Origin: a virus
IMG/VR virus record: IMGVR_UViG_3300046507_000282
Coordinates: 1-64,000 of that record
DNA: 64,000 bases
Direction: 5' to 3' (one strand)
Below the pieces are notes generated by a model, which made no database searches, was not told the origin of the DNA, and saw only the letters and a program-made list of their open reading frames with translations. The translations under genes and the position numbers were made by a program. Below, piece after piece: positions 31,223-39,800 of the stretch (the stretch's first letter is position 1; each line of letters begins with the position of its first letter).

Positions 31223-31957
31223 ATGACGAATGAACTGAAAGAAGCGAACCCGGCACCGTGGACGCGCATTCAAGAGCCGACTATCACGCCCGGAAAATAC
31301 GGCGGAGAGCGCGAAACGAAGTACGAACACCCCGCGTACGGCATGATCGGCGCGTCGCGCGTGAGCGGTGGAACGATGCTCTATGGATCGGACTTCCAAC
31401 ACAACTCGTTCATTCGAATCACCGTGCGCGAGTCCTACCTGAAGCGCGGCCTTTCGACTGATTGGCCCCACGGCCATGACGAACTTATCGAACTCGACGT
31501 GAGCGAGGCGCAGTGGGCCCAGTTCGTAAGCGCTATGAATGTCGGATTCGGCGTCCAATGCACGCTGCGCCATGTGCAAGGCGAGTTCCGCCCCGGTCTG
31601 CCAAAGCCAGCGAGCCGCGTCGATCAATTTGCAGGCGAAGCCAAGGCGAAGCTCACCCGCGCGCTTGACGAACTCACGGCGCTCCACAGCGCGATTGACG
31701 AACTCAAACTGAGCGAGAAGCAGAAGAACGCGCTGAAGTCCCATGTTCAGCAGGCCCGCCAGCAGTTCACAAGCAATCTTCCATTCGTGTTGCAGCAGTT
31801 CAAGGAACACATGGAAGAAACGGTTCACAAGGCGCGCACAGAAGTGAATGCCTATGCGGTCCACGCTCTCATGAAAACCGGCCTAGCCGCGCTTCCTGAC
31901 GGCGGACAAAGCCTCAAGATGCTGCACTCTGAATCGTCAGAAACCGATAAGGAATAA
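31223..31957 (+). CDS. Hypothetical 244-residue phage protein
   Basis: Two regions: an N-terminal beta-rich domain (YGMIGASRVSGGTMLYGSDF, IRITVRESYLKRGL, ELDVSEAQWAQFVSAMN) and a helical C-terminal half (LDELTALHSAIDELKLSEKQ). The leader TATTCAACAAGGATTTCAAG recurs before the gene at 32247. No function known. Confidence 0.65.
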   Translation: MTNELKEANPAPWTRIQEPTITPGKYGGERETKYEHPAYGMIGASRVSGGTMLYGSDFQHNSFIRITVRESYLKRGLSTDWPHGHDELIELDVSEAQWAQFVSAMNVGFGVQCTLRHVQGEFRPGLPKPASRVDQFAGEAKAKLTRALDELTALHSAIDELKLSEKQKNALKSHVQQARQQFTSNLPFVLQQFKEHMEETVHKARTEVNAYAVHALMKTGLAALPDGGQSLKMLHSESSETDKE

Positions 31958-31964
31958 GGCTTTT

Positions 31965-32219
31965 ATGGCAACCCGCCTCGACCTCACGAAATGCCCCATC
32001 GCCGGCATCAAGCGCAAGGCGCGCGAGATTCTCGACGCGGTCGCGGGCGGCACTCACCCGCTGAAACTCGGCGGCCAGACACTCGAATCGACCGAGAGCA
32101 CCGTGATATCGGTTCCGGTCGGCCTGCGGTTCCGGCTGCTGTTCAGAGCGCGCACGCTTGAACCGTTCGATTTCATGACTCACGAGCAGTACAACAAATT
32201 CATCCGCAGTCGTCGTTAA
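31965..32219 (+). CDS. Hypothetical 84-residue protein
   Basis: A small mixed fold (KRKAREILDAVAGGTHPLKL, VISVPVGLRFRLLFRA, TLEPFDFMTHEQYNKFIR). The strand pattern recalls RelE/ParE-like folds but no catalytic residues or antitoxin partner support that. It lies 7 bp after the previous gene. Confidence 0.55.
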   Translation: MATRLDLTKCPIAGIKRKAREILDAVAGGTHPLKLGGQTLESTESTVISVPVGLRFRLLFRARTLEPFDFMTHEQYNKFIRSRR

Positions 32220-32246
32220 AACCCTTATTCAACAAGGAATTCAAGC

Positions 32247-32819
32247 ATGTCCAACATCATCGATCTGTCCGCAGCAACGCCCGCGACGCGCAACGCCGTC
32301 GGCGAGGCCGCGCACGACGCGCAACTGCAGCAGACCGTGCTGGCGCAAATGCTCAGCCTCATCAACATGAGCAAGACGAGCCTGCCCGCGCTTCAACTGC
32401 AGGCCATCGAGCTTCTGCAAACGGAAGGGATCGCCGTGGCCGTCGAATTCCTGGCGCAGAAATGCGACCTCGAAGGAAACGAATGGGTCAAGCTGATCCG
32501 CTCGCAGATCGTGGCCGCTCACGCCAAGGGCGCGGCGGATGCAGAGGCCGCCTACCAGGCGCAGCAGGAAGCCGCTGCAGCCGCTCCTGCGCCCGCGCCG
32601 AGTACCGATGGATACCTCAACGTTTCCGTTGGCTTCGCACCGACTGCAACCGCCGAGAACGCAGGCGCGATCCGCACGGCTCTGCTTCTGGCGTTTGTAC
32701 AGGTCTCTCAGCAGTTCCCCGATAGCGTCATCGAACCGGAAACGGCGCGCATCGCGGAGACATGGCTGCCGACTGAAGACGAGGGCGACGATTGCGAGGA
32801 AGGCAGCCGCCCGGCGTAA
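32247..32819 (+). CDS. Hypothetical 190-residue protein
   Basis: Helical N-terminal part (LQQTVLAQMLSLINMSKTSL), a low-complexity Ala/Pro/Gln linker near 100-120, then an acidic C-terminal domain (PTEDEGDDCEEGS). It is the last gene before a terminator at 32841. No family recognised. Confidence 0.6.
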   Translation: MSNIIDLSAATPATRNAVGEAAHDAQLQQTVLAQMLSLINMSKTSLPALQLQAIELLQTEGIAVAVEFLAQKCDLEGNEWVKLIRSQIVAAHAKGAADAEAAYQAQQEAAAAAPAPAPSTDGYLNVSVGFAPTATAENAGAIRTALLLAFVQVSQQFPDSVIEPETARIAETWLPTEDEGDDCEEGSRPA

Positions 32820-32840
32820 CCCGACCGCTCCCCAGCACCA

Positions 32841-32862
32841 CCCCGCTTAGGCGGGTTTTTTT
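32841..32862 (+). terminator. Rho-independent terminator (+)
   Basis: CCCGC-TTAG-GCGGG followed by seven T. Ends the 28.1-32.8 kb operon. Confidence 0.85.
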
Positions 32863-32887
32863 GCGTCCGCTTGTCTGTAAATTTCTC

Positions 32888-32916
32888 TTGTCTTCTGCGC
32901 TACACGCAGATACTAT
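32888..32916 (+). promoter_or_regulatory. Sigma70 promoter with perfect operator in the spacer
   Basis: TTGTCT, then TCTGCGCTACACGCAGA exactly filling the 17-bp spacer, then TACTAT. This is the clearest example of the operator family and starts the 33-38 kb operon. Confidence 0.8.
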
Positions 32917-32960
32917 TCTTTCGTTGCAGCAGATTCCCTTTACCTACCGAGGTTTTCGCC

Positions 32961-33131
32961 ATGAGCACCAGCAGACAGAACTACCGCATCACCTTCGCGT
33001 CCCAAAATTTCGACGCGATGGCAGCCGTGGATGTGAAGGCTTACGACGAAGCCCATGCGATCCGTCTGGCGGAATCTGCGCTGCATCCCGACTTCAACCC
33101 CCAACTTCACCATATCGAATTGCTCGCCTGA
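32961..33131 (+). CDS. 56-residue hypothetical protein
   Basis: ATG 32961 after GAGG. Sequence NYRITFASQNFDAMAAVDVK, AYDEAHAIRLAESALHP: strand-helix pattern like small phage proteins of the 'x-Y-x-I-T-F...A-x-x-LAE' kind. First gene after the operator promoter. Confidence 0.6.
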   Translation: MSTSRQNYRITFASQNFDAMAAVDVKAYDEAHAIRLAESALHPDFNPQLHHIELLA

Positions 33132-33132
33132 C

Positions 33133-34137
33133 ATGAAAGACTCAGACATCCAAGCCGTGGCGCTTAAGCACGGCCTGCCCATGACTCACGCATATGACCA
33201 CCCGTGGGCGTACACCGACCAGGTTATGGCCTTTGGCCGAGAACTCGCTGGCGATACGCCGCCGCGCCGCGTGTTTCCGCCGCTCCCCCTGTCCGTGTTC
33301 GAGCATCCGAAGCTCGGCGAAATGTGGATGCGCTTTGACCTGCACTCGTATGCCGAGCGCCACGCGCGCAATGTGCAGGACGAACTCGACGCACTGAAGA
33401 ACGCCGCGCGCACCGTGCTCGCAAACGGCACGCAGCACGACGTTGGCGGCGGAGACGTATTCCTTAGCACGTGTGACTCGACGGAAGCGCTACAGCGCGC
33501 GTGCGACTGTGCCGAGGGCAAGATTTTCAGCGACGTGGAACCCGATGGCTCGACGTGCCCGGCATGCACAGCTATTCACGAGATCGGCGGTCGCATGGTC
33601 TCCCGCATCGAAGCGCCGAAAGGCTTCAGGGTCCGCACCGTATCGGAAGGTCTCGGCGTCACGCTCGTTATCGTTGAGCCATCAGTGCCAGCCATTGAGT
33701 GCGCGGCACGCAAGCAAGGCACCGCAGGCGGCAACGCGCCCGCCGATTGCGACTGGCCCGGCTGCGACTGCGATCCGGAAGCAGGAAAGGTTATCGAAGC
33801 GTTGCTCGAACAGCACAACGTCGCCACGACGTTCGCGCAGCGTGACGTGTTGCGTGAGCGCAGCGAGCAAGGCACTCGCGAGGGATTCGGCCCGGCGCAT
33901 GACGACGCGCACCGCCCCGGCGTTCTCTCCAAGGCTGCGGCAGCGTACGCGCTCGCTGCGAGCGACGAACTGACGGGCGGCGCTGGTGGGTTCTTCCGGA
34001 TGCCGTCCCGCATGTGGCCTTTCTCCATGACCTGGTGGAAGCCGAAGAACCCGCGCACAGCGATGGTGAAGGCTGCCGCACTCCTGATCGCCGAAATCGA
34101 GAAGATCGACCGCGCAGACGCGCAAAGGACCAAGTAA
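33133..34137 (+). CDS. Hypothetical 334-residue protein
   Basis: A modular phage protein with no catalytic motif recognised. N-terminal HAYDHPWAYTDQVMAFGREL and FDLHSYAERHARNVQDEL; a Cys-rich middle (CDCAEGKIFSDVEPDGSTCP; CDWPGCDCDPEAGK) that may bind metal; and a C-terminal basic helical part. The first 60 residues resemble stretches repeated in phage early proteins. It overlaps the next gene (TAATG). Confidence 0.6.
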   Translation: MKDSDIQAVALKHGLPMTHAYDHPWAYTDQVMAFGRELAGDTPPRRVFPPLPLSVFEHPKLGEMWMRFDLHSYAERHARNVQDELDALKNAARTVLANGTQHDVGGGDVFLSTCDSTEALQRACDCAEGKIFSDVEPDGSTCPACTAIHEIGGRMVSRIEAPKGFRVRTVSEGLGVTLVIVEPSVPAIECAARKQGTAGGNAPADCDWPGCDCDPEAGKVIEALLEQHNVATTFAQRDVLRERSEQGTREGFGPAHDDAHRPGVLSKAAAAYALAASDELTGGAGGFFRMPSRMWPFSMTWWKPKNPRTAMVKAAALLIAEIEKIDRADAQRTK

Positions 34138-34898
34138 TGAACACTGAAAAATATTTCGATGAATGGCTGCACCGCGAATACGGACTCACGCCGAATTCAG
34201 CCAAGCGCGCGTCGTTTGGCCTGAGCGGGCTTATGGCCGCATGGCATGCCGCGCCCGGCGAGCGGTTCCAAGCGCGCGTCGCGCCGTGGATGCTTGCGTG
34301 CTTCGGCGAAATAATCGCGGGCGACCGCGAGGAGCGAAATCACCGCTTCATTGAAGAGGCGCTCGAACTGATTCAGGCATGCGGATGCAGCGCGAGCGAG
34401 GCGCATCAGCTTGTCGATTACGTGTTCAATCGTCCGGTCGGCGAGCCGCACCAGGAAGTCGGCGGCGTCATGGTCACGCTGGCCGCGCTGTGCCTCGCGA
34501 ATGATCTTGATATGCACGCGCATGCCGAAACCGAACTGGCCCGCGTGTGGACGAAGGTCGAAGCCATCCGTGCCAAGCAGGCAGCGAAGCCGAAGTATTC
34601 CGCGCTCCCGATTGCGCCACCGAAGTTCCTGTTCGTTGCAATGGACGACGACAAGCGCGGCCATCAGACCTACTGCGCCGACGAAGCCGCCGTGCGTGTA
34701 GCCGTGCGCAATGCGATCTATTTCGGCGACGCCGAGCTTACGCCAGAAGGCAATGAGGAAGTGGCCGGCATCACTGACGACCTGATCGAATGCGGCGCGC
34801 ATCACTTCGAAGGCGACGCGCCTCTCTACCTGTTCCGCCTGCCCGATCCGGTCGGCGACGAATCGCACCACTCGAACCTGAATGGGGGATCGCTGTGA
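34137..34898 (+). CDS. MazG-like nucleotide pyrophosphohydrolase
   Basis: 253 residues from ATG 34137. Residues 60-150 (RNHRFIEEALELIQACGCSA, VDYVFNRPVGEPHQEVGGVM, VTLAALCLANDLDMHAHAE, ARVWTKVEAIRAKQ) match the all-alpha MazG/NTP-PPase family in phages, with EEALEL and the later Glu/Asp helix providing magnesium ligands. It would hydrolyse nucleoside triphosphates or alarmones to monophosphate and pyrophosphate, shaping the nucleotide pool. The C-terminal 100 residues (FLFVAMDDDKRGHQTYCADE) are an extra domain. Confidence 0.85.
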   Translation: MNTEKYFDEWLHREYGLTPNSAKRASFGLSGLMAAWHAAPGERFQARVAPWMLACFGEIIAGDREERNHRFIEEALELIQACGCSASEAHQLVDYVFNRPVGEPHQEVGGVMVTLAALCLANDLDMHAHAETELARVWTKVEAIRAKQAAKPKYSALPIAPPKFLFVAMDDDKRGHQTYCADEAAVRVAVRNAIYFGDAELTPEGNEEVAGITDDLIECGAHHFEGDAPLYLFRLPDPVGDESHHSNLNGGSL

Positions 34899-35338
34899 GC
34901 GAACTGATCCCTGAACGCGTGCTCGACAAGCTCTGGCAGGGCGCGTTCCTGTCCTCGTATCACCCTGAAGGCGACCAGCGCTTCAAGCTGCTGAATTATG
35001 GTCGCGCCGTGGTCGCCGAGACCATCGCGCGCATTCCTAGCGGCTGGCATACCGGCAACCCCGACATCCCGAAGGGCACCGAGTGCGAATTCATCGTGGC
35101 CGTGCTCCGCAAGCATCGCAGCAAGCCGTTCGTGTTCTCCGCTCAATACGCGAATGAGTACACCGACGACGACAGCATTGAAGACCGCGACGGCAAAGCG
35201 CTCACGTTGAGCGGCTGGTATCTCTGCGGTCTCGACATGAGCGGCGAGTTCAATAACGTGTACGAAAAACTGACGATCAACGAAGGCGACGAGATCGTTG
35301 GCTGGCAGCCGCTCCCGACATGGGGCGAACCAGCATGA
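34895..35338 (+). CDS. DUF551-like C-terminal domain protein
   Basis: 147 residues from GTG 34895, in a GTGA overlap. The end, EGDEIVGWQPLPTWGEP, is the GW-x-PLP signature of DUF551 phage proteins. The front half is helical (RVLDKLWQGAFLSSYHPEGD). Function unknown. Confidence 0.6.
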   Translation: MSELIPERVLDKLWQGAFLSSYHPEGDQRFKLLNYGRAVVAETIARIPSGWHTGNPDIPKGTECEFIVAVLRKHRSKPFVFSAQYANEYTDDDSIEDRDGKALTLSGWYLCGLDMSGEFNNVYEKLTINEGDEIVGWQPLPTWGEPA

Positions 35339-35700
35339 GCAAGTTCGCAGTCCTCTTCCGCTGCAAGGAAGTACTCGTGCATGAGTCTCTGCGCAACTCC
35401 CGCGTCGATCCCGTAATGACGAAGGCTGGCATGCTCGCCTGGCTTGTCGATAGCGAAGGTTACTGGTGTGGCGAAACTTTCAGCGAGTACGGACGCAGGA
35501 CGGACAGGAAAAATATCCCGCACAACGTCGTCACGTTCGAGTCGCGTGAGAAGGCCGAAAAGAAGTGGCCGCCGTTCATGCGAGGAGAAAGCCACGGAAC
35601 CATCGGCCCGTGGTGGATCGACCCCGATGGCTGGTACGAGATTGTCGAAATTAAACCGAAGTTCAAACAAGTCCCCGACGGATACGAGGAAGTGAAATGA
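35335..35700 (+). CDS. Hypothetical 121-residue protein
   Basis: ATGA overlap start. Aromatic-rich (GYWCGETFSEYG; WPPFMRGESHGTIGPWWIDP, then DGWYEIVEI), probably a compact beta fold. No family recognised. Confidence 0.6.
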   Translation: MSKFAVLFRCKEVLVHESLRNSRVDPVMTKAGMLAWLVDSEGYWCGETFSEYGRRTDRKNIPHNVVTFESREKAEKKWPPFMRGESHGTIGPWWIDPDGWYEIVEIKPKFKQVPDGYEEVK

Positions 35701-35993
35701 ACGTCGAAATGCCGAAGTTTCTCGGCTGCCCGTTTTGCGGGAATCAGCCAAAGATCGAGATTCAAGAGCCCGTTGAATACGACACGCGCGGCGTATGGGT
35801 ATGGCTTCGCTGCAACTGCTTCGAAGTCCCGCAGCACAAGGGCGTCAATCGCTCGACGCATCGCCGCGAGAACTATCCGCACGGCGAAGAGACCCGCTAC
35901 CGCACCAACGAAGCGGCGGCGCAGGATGCACTTAACGACATGGCGCGCTATTGGAACACCCGCGCGCCGATCAACAACGAGGCAGCGAAGTGA
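35697..35993 (+). CDS. Lar-like zinc-ribbon protein (restriction alleviation family)
   Basis: 98 residues. LGCPFCGNQPKIE at the N-terminus, a middle Cys pair (LRCNCFEVPQ) and a final helix with YWNTRAP match the Lar family (CPFCG...C...A...WN-x-R). Rac-prophage Lar modifies type I restriction in E. coli. Many phage relatives are of unproven role. ATGA overlap. Confidence 0.75.
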   Translation: MNVEMPKFLGCPFCGNQPKIEIQEPVEYDTRGVWVWLRCNCFEVPQHKGVNRSTHRRENYPHGEETRYRTNEAAAQDALNDMARYWNTRAPINNEAAK

Positions 35994-36409
35994 GCGACAC
36001 CCTGAAGAAACCGAACAGCATCCCGGCAGCAATCGCGGCCATCCGCACGCTTGAGGCAGCGGGCTACACCTACAACGAAGGCGCGAGCCTTTGGAGGCCG
36101 CCGCTTGGCAAGCGTCCGGACTTCACGAAAAGCCTGCTCGCGCGCCAGGTTGAGAACGGCAATTACTGGGTCTACCAAGGCGACGGAGAAGACCACCTTG
36201 AAAGCCTGACGTGCCCCGTGATCATCAATCCGATGCGCCTGAAGGGCGCAATCGACAACTGCAATGCGTACGGAATTGCGCTGCAGAAGATCGGCTCGGC
36301 GCTGGACATCATGCCCGGCGAGGACATTGGTGAAGTAGCACTGAAGGCCGTCCTGAAAATTAAGTCCGCGCGCCACAACGCAACGCTCGCCGACGCAGGG
36401 GGCGTTTGA
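35990..36409 (+). CDS. Hypothetical 139-residue protein
   Basis: GTG 35990 in GTGA overlap. Residues 15-60 (ASLWRPPLGKRPD region preceded by IRTLEAAGYTYNEG) look like small phage proteins with a 'L-E-x-x-GY-x-Y-x-x-GA-x-LW-P' core. The rest is mixed alpha/beta. No known function. Confidence 0.6.
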   Translation: MSDTLKKPNSIPAAIAAIRTLEAAGYTYNEGASLWRPPLGKRPDFTKSLLARQVENGNYWVYQGDGEDHLESLTCPVIINPMRLKGAIDNCNAYGIALQKIGSALDIMPGEDIGEVALKAVLKIKSARHNATLADAGGV

Positions 36410-36666
36410 TGAAATACATCGTCGCCTCCCTAAAAGGCAAGGAAATGATGTTCGTGTTTCCGCGCAGCATCGACCACGACAAAATGTATGAGGCTATCGG
36501 CGCGATCCGCGTGGGCACAGATCGCGACTGGTCCCGCGACTTCCGCGGCGGCGAAGCAGTCTCGGCCGGCTTCATCGATGGCGGCGTGTGCCATGGCCGC
36601 AGCGAAACCCTTAACCTCGATTCGCGCGGCGCTGCAGATGCCGCGCTGCTGCGTGGAGTTCAGTAA
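36409..36666 (+). CDS. Hypothetical 85-residue protein
   Basis: TGATG overlap start (MKYIVASLKGKEMMFVFPRS). Contains AIGAIRVGTDRDWSRDFRGG and VSAGFIDGGVCHGRSETLNL, a pattern seen in small phage proteins with an 'S-AGF' motif. Function unknown. Confidence 0.6.
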   Translation: MKYIVASLKGKEMMFVFPRSIDHDKMYEAIGAIRVGTDRDWSRDFRGGEAVSAGFIDGGVCHGRSETLNLDSRGAADAALLRGVQ

Positions 36667-37082
36667 TGCAAATCCGCACGGCAACGCAGGCCGATTACGA
36701 AGGCTGGACGCAAATGGTCTCCGACTACGTGCCCGCCGCCGCGAGTAGCTGCCCGCGCGCCTGGGCCCGCTTCAATGCGCCGAACCCGAAAGATTTCTGC
36801 GTGGTGGCGATTGAAGACGGCCAGCCGGTCGCGTTCATGCAGTACACGTTCCACGACTTCCCGTTTGCCACCAAGCCGATCTGCTACATGGATTCGCTCT
36901 ACACGCGCCCCGAGTATCGCGGTCAGGGCATCGCGAGCGCGCTGCTCGGCTATCTGACGAGCATGGCGGCCATGAATGGCTGGGGTCGTGTGTACTGGGT
37001 AACCGAGACAAACAACCCGGCCCGCCCGCTCTACGACAAGATCGCGGCGAGCGGTTTCGTCCGCTATAACGTGGATCTCTAA
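36666..37082 (+). CDS. GNAT-family N-acetyltransferase
   Basis: 138 residues. VVAIEDGQPVAFMQYTFHDF, YMDSLYTRPEYRGQGIASAL (acetyl-CoA loop with R-G-Q-G-I-A), then WGRVYWVTETNNPARPLYDK and a final GF-x-RY are complete GNAT motifs. It transfers an acetyl group from acetyl-CoA to an unknown amine. Phage GNATs can modify host proteins or toxins. TAATG overlap at both ends shows operon membership. Confidence 0.88.
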   Translation: MQIRTATQADYEGWTQMVSDYVPAAASSCPRAWARFNAPNPKDFCVVAIEDGQPVAFMQYTFHDFPFATKPICYMDSLYTRPEYRGQGIASALLGYLTSMAAMNGWGRVYWVTETNNPARPLYDKIAASGFVRYNVDL

Positions 37083-37312
37083 TGCGCATCCACATTTCAT
37101 ACGGCCCGGCGCGCAAAAAGCCCATGGTCGGCGACCGCAGGACCACGAAGAAACACGGTGAGCAAATTCGTGTGTTCGAGCGGTCGCAAGGCTGCTACGT
37201 CGTGAGCAACGGACGCCCCTGCTATCAGTGGGTCCCGATCTCCGAAGCAAAGCAGCACATGGCAGACCACCACTGGACGAAAGAGGAGCGCGAGAAGTAT
37301 GCCGGTACATGA
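37082..37312 (+). CDS. Hypothetical 76-residue basic protein
   Basis: Starts in a TAATG overlap with the GNAT gene. Basic and mostly beta (GEQIRVFERSQGCYVVSNGR, YQWVPISEAKQH). Similar short proteins with 'G-x-x-Y-V-V-x-NGRP-x-YEWV' occur in phages. Function unknown. Confidence 0.6.
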   Translation: MRIHISYGPARKKPMVGDRRTTKKHGEQIRVFERSQGCYVVSNGRPCYQWVPISEAKQHMADHHWTKEEREKYAGT

Positions 37313-37460
37313 GGACCTGCCTCGTTATAAGGACGTGGCAGCGGCGAAGGGCTCCGAGCTATACGAAGCCCTCGCCATGAATGACCAAGGCCGTGCAGAG
37401 GCCATTTATCAACGCTGTGAGCGTGAATCCGCAGAACTGCTGAAGGACAAGAAGAAATGA
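37299..37460 (+). CDS. 53-residue hypothetical protein
   Basis: ATG 37299 inside the end of the previous gene. Charged helical product (YKDVAAAKGSELYEALAMND, YQRCERESAELLKD). Its stop overlaps the next ATG. The repeated coupling pattern supports it. Confidence 0.5.
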   Translation: MPVHEDLPRYKDVAAAKGSELYEALAMNDQGRAEAIYQRCERESAELLKDKKK

Positions 37461-37633
37461 TGACCGCGAAAGAACACGCATACCATGTGAAGCTGCTGAA
37501 GCTCATCAACGAGGCCAGCGCCGACGGCGTGACGCTCACGATTGATCTCGAACCGCGCTACCCGCTGGCGGCCGGCCACTACGACATGAAGCCCGGCGTC
37601 CGCACCCGAGACTACCGCAAGGAAGCGAAGTAA
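37457..37633 (+). CDS. Small 58-residue hypothetical protein
   Basis: ATGATG start at 37457. The product (AYHVKLLKLINEASADGVTL, TIDLEPRYPLAAGHY, DMKPGVR) resembles short phage proteins with a 'G-x-x-L-x-I-x-x-x-P-x-xP-LAMG-x-Y' pattern. Overlaps the next gene by TAATG. Confidence 0.55.
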   Translation: MMTAKEHAYHVKLLKLINEASADGVTLTIDLEPRYPLAAGHYDMKPGVRTRDYRKEAK

Positions 37634-37980
37634 TGCGCAAGCCGCCACACAATCGCCGTACCGACGAAGAGATTCAGGCCGCGCTGCTTGCGGCGCTCGA
37701 AAAGGAGCCCGGCACGCGTAGCGGTCTCGAAACCCGCGTCAATAGCGGCGGCGATATCGTACTGCGCTCGCTCACTGCCATGCAGGATGAAGGCTTAGTC
37801 GAAACGTACCGCGCGAGCGTGCAAGGAAGGACGTACGACTTCTATTGCCTCACCGGGCGCTCACCGAAGCCCGTGACGGCCCGCTTTGACTCGACGTGGG
37901 CCGATACACTCGCCGGGTTCCGTAAGGCCGTCCAAGAGGCTGTAAGCGCGGGACGCGATCCGTTCAAGGTGGCGGCGTGA
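37633..37980 (+). CDS. Winged-helix-like DNA-binding protein
   Basis: 115 residues. TDEEIQAALLAALEKEPGTR, LETRVNSGGDIVLRSLTAMQ, DEGLVETYRASVQGRTYDFY fit a winged helix ending in the beta wing. Possibly an operon-local regulator. TAATG and GTGA overlaps on either side. Confidence 0.6.
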   Translation: MRKPPHNRRTDEEIQAALLAALEKEPGTRSGLETRVNSGGDIVLRSLTAMQDEGLVETYRASVQGRTYDFYCLTGRSPKPVTARFDSTWADTLAGFRKAVQEAVSAGRDPFKVAA

Positions 37981-38177
37981 ATAAAACCAGCGAACGCATG
38001 CTCACTGCAATCGCGATGATCCGCGCCGGCGAGAAGGTCACCGCCGCGGCGAAGTTCTCCAAGCTCACGCACGTCGCGATCTACGTTTCCCCGCTCTACG
38101 CTGAGATTTGCGCCGAGCGCCGCGCTGCTGGTATCCCAGTGCGCCACGCGAAACACCGCAAGCGCCCCGCGCCATAA
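37977..38177 (+). CDS. 66-residue helix-turn-helix-like basic protein
   Basis: GTG 37977. RMLTAIAMIRAGEKVTAAAK then FSKLTHVAIYVSPLYAEI resembles the 'A-x-xLI-x-G-x-T-x-x-AA-x-x-xGVS-x-x-x-x-x-x' layout of phage homeodomain-like proteins, with a basic tail. Last gene before a bidirectional terminator. Confidence 0.55.
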   Translation: MNKTSERMLTAIAMIRAGEKVTAAAKFSKLTHVAIYVSPLYAEICAERRAAGIPVRHAKHRKRPAP

Positions 38178-38180
38178 AGC

Positions 38181-38208
38181 AAAAAGCCCGGTCTCCCCGG
38201 GCTTTTTT
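38181..38208. terminator. Bidirectional rho-independent terminator
   Basis: AAAAAGCCCGG-TCTC-CCCGGGCTTTTTT. T runs on both strands serve the 33-38 kb + operon and the dUTPase gene on -. Confidence 0.85.
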
Positions 38209-38651
38209 CATACTCCTGTACTTCCGAACCCGCCAGACCCGCGCGCCGTTTCCGAAAGATCGATGACCTCCTCGAACTCGATGCTCGGAATGGGCACGAT
38301 CATCGCCTGAGCGATGCGATCACCCCCGCTCAACTTTGCGCCGGGCGCATCGCCATCAGCACGCAGCGAGACATGGACTTCGCCGCGATAATCGGAGTCG
38401 ATCACCCCTACCGCATTGGATAGCCGCGTAGCATCCTTGAATCCGTGGCCCGAGCGGCTGAATATCAGCATCACATGGCCGCGCGGAACCTCGAACGCCA
38501 GACCCGTGCGAAAGATGATCGCGCGCAGGTCGGTAGGATGCGTCTTGAACGGCTCGCCGGGCAACGCGACCAAGTCGAAGCAGCCCGAGCCATCCGTTGC
38601 ATACTGCGGCACGACGGCGTGCTCGTTCAGCTTTTTGACTTTGAGCTTCAT
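38208..38651 (-). CDS. dut: dUTP pyrophosphatase (dUTPase)
   Basis: 147 residues from ATG 38651. All five trimeric dUTPase motifs are present: ATDGSGCFDL (I), FSRSGHG (II), GVIDSDYRGEV (III), GDRIAQ (IV) and RGSGGFGSTG (V). It converts dUTP to dUMP and pyrophosphate, keeping uracil out of phage DNA and feeding dTMP synthesis. It lies between the tRNA region terminator and the terminator at 38181-38208. Confidence 0.95.
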   Translation of the reverse strand: MKLKVKKLNEHAVVPQYATDGSGCFDLVALPGEPFKTHPTDLRAIIFRTGLAFEVPRGHVMLIFSRSGHGFKDATRLSNAVGVIDSDYRGEVHVSLRADGDAPGAKLSGGDRIAQAMIVPIPSIEFEEVIDLSETARGSGGFGSTGV

Positions 38652-38667
38652 TTTCGTCCTCAGAATG

Positions 38668-38697
38668 AAAAACGCCCGGAATATCCGGGCGGTGTTT
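38668..38697 (-). terminator. Rho-independent terminator (-) after the tRNA region
   Basis: On -, CGCCCGGATATTCCGGGCG followed by TTTTT. It would end transcripts of the tRNA cluster before dut. Confidence 0.8.
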
Positions 38698-38949
38698 GAA
38701 AGCAATCGTTTCTGGTGGCGGCGGGTCGCATGTCCGCATATTTCCACAAGTGGGCTGATCCTTTCGGACGCAACCACCAGCAATCACATGCCGCCTTCGT
38801 CCTCAGAATGCGAGAGAGGCTGAGTACCCATCAGCGTAGGGTCGGATGGACCGGACTAGCACAAAACTTCCGCCTAGTACCACGGTTGAATCCACCCTCA
38901 CAGATAGGCCAGGGTGACCATCTGAGCTAGGACGGACCATTACCCGTTT

Positions 38950-39046
38950 CCCGGCCTCCAGGAATCGAACCCGGCTGGCCCATCTGTGAGGGTGCTGGTT
39001 ACTTTCCACCAGCAAGTCAGGTGCGTCTCACGACGTTACCGGGCGG
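38950..39046 (-). other. tRNA-like segment, possibly degenerate Ser tRNA
   Basis: On -, CCGGG-TTCGATT-CCTGG is a good T-arm. Upstream TGCTGGT-GGAAAGTA-ACCAGCA is a strong stem containing GGA (a Ser anticodon), and a CCC...GGG stem could be a long variable arm. No matching acceptor or CCA is seen. Confidence 0.3.
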
Positions 39047-39073
39047 CTGCGACCGCCTTACACACTACGGGTA

Positions 39074-39147
39074 TGGAGCGGGATGCGCGAATCGAACGCG
39101 CCTAAGCGGATTGGAAATCCACGACCTAACCTCTCGGCCAATCCCGC
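39074..39147 (-). tRNA. tRNA-Gly (anticodon TCC)
   Basis: Acceptor GCGGGAT/ATCCCGC, discriminator T and encoded CCA. Anticodon arm GTGGA-TTTCCAA-TCCGC with TCC at 34-36. T-arm GCGCG-TTCGATT-CGCGC. A complete cloverleaf with normal Gly identity. Confidence 0.9.
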
Positions 39148-39154
39148 GAAATTC

Positions 39155-39229
39155 TGGCTCCAGGGATAGGGATTGAACCTATCTCGCACGGATTAACAGT
39201 CCGTTGCCACGCCCTGCGGCTCCCCTGGA
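39155..39229 (-). tRNA. tRNA-Asn (anticodon GTT)
   Basis: Acceptor TCCAGGG/CCCTGGA, discriminator G, encoded CCA. Anticodon arm CGGA-CTGTTAA-TCCG. T-arm ATAGG-TTCAATC-CCTAT. The D-arm is unusual (G at position 8) but the rest is canonical. Only 7 bp separate it from tRNA-Gly. Confidence 0.88.
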
Positions 39230-39800
39230 ATCGACGGCGCGCACCGGGAACTCCCAATACGCGCCGCAGAGCTATTGACGGTGCTATCCGGTACGTTAGA
39301 TGCGGAACGTACACCGCAGGAACTTGCGCATCCACTTGCGTATGATTCAGCGACGTTCTGAGTCGTCCGGAACCATCAACTGACCCACTCGATAAGCACA
39401 CGCACCGCATGCGCTTATCGGGTAAGTCTACGGCCCGCGTAGGCCGCATACCCGATCACCCCTGTTACACCCGTATTTTCGAGCCCGTCGATTGCACGCG
39501 ACTGCAAGACGTTCGTTTCACGATTACGTGCCACCGGTTAAGGTAGGAGTGAACCACCATCAATTCGTTGTCCCGTATCGCCGGGACCACGCGATGTCTC
39601 TTATGTTCGAAGGAACTTCAAATCGAACCTCACCGACACGGCATAACACAAGGCGATTCGCCAAGTGGGCTATTTTCAAGGCGCTGCTTGAGGCTTACCA
39701 CAGCCTCACTGTTTGACGGCGCTTGTCTCTGTGCCTTGCACCCGAGCGACACAGCTATATCCCCAATTTGTTGTCAACCGGAGCGGGCATATCAAAACCT

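Noticed and set aside
31965-32219. RelE/ParE-type toxin
   Set aside because: No catalytic residues or neighbouring antitoxin gene; only a vague strand pattern.
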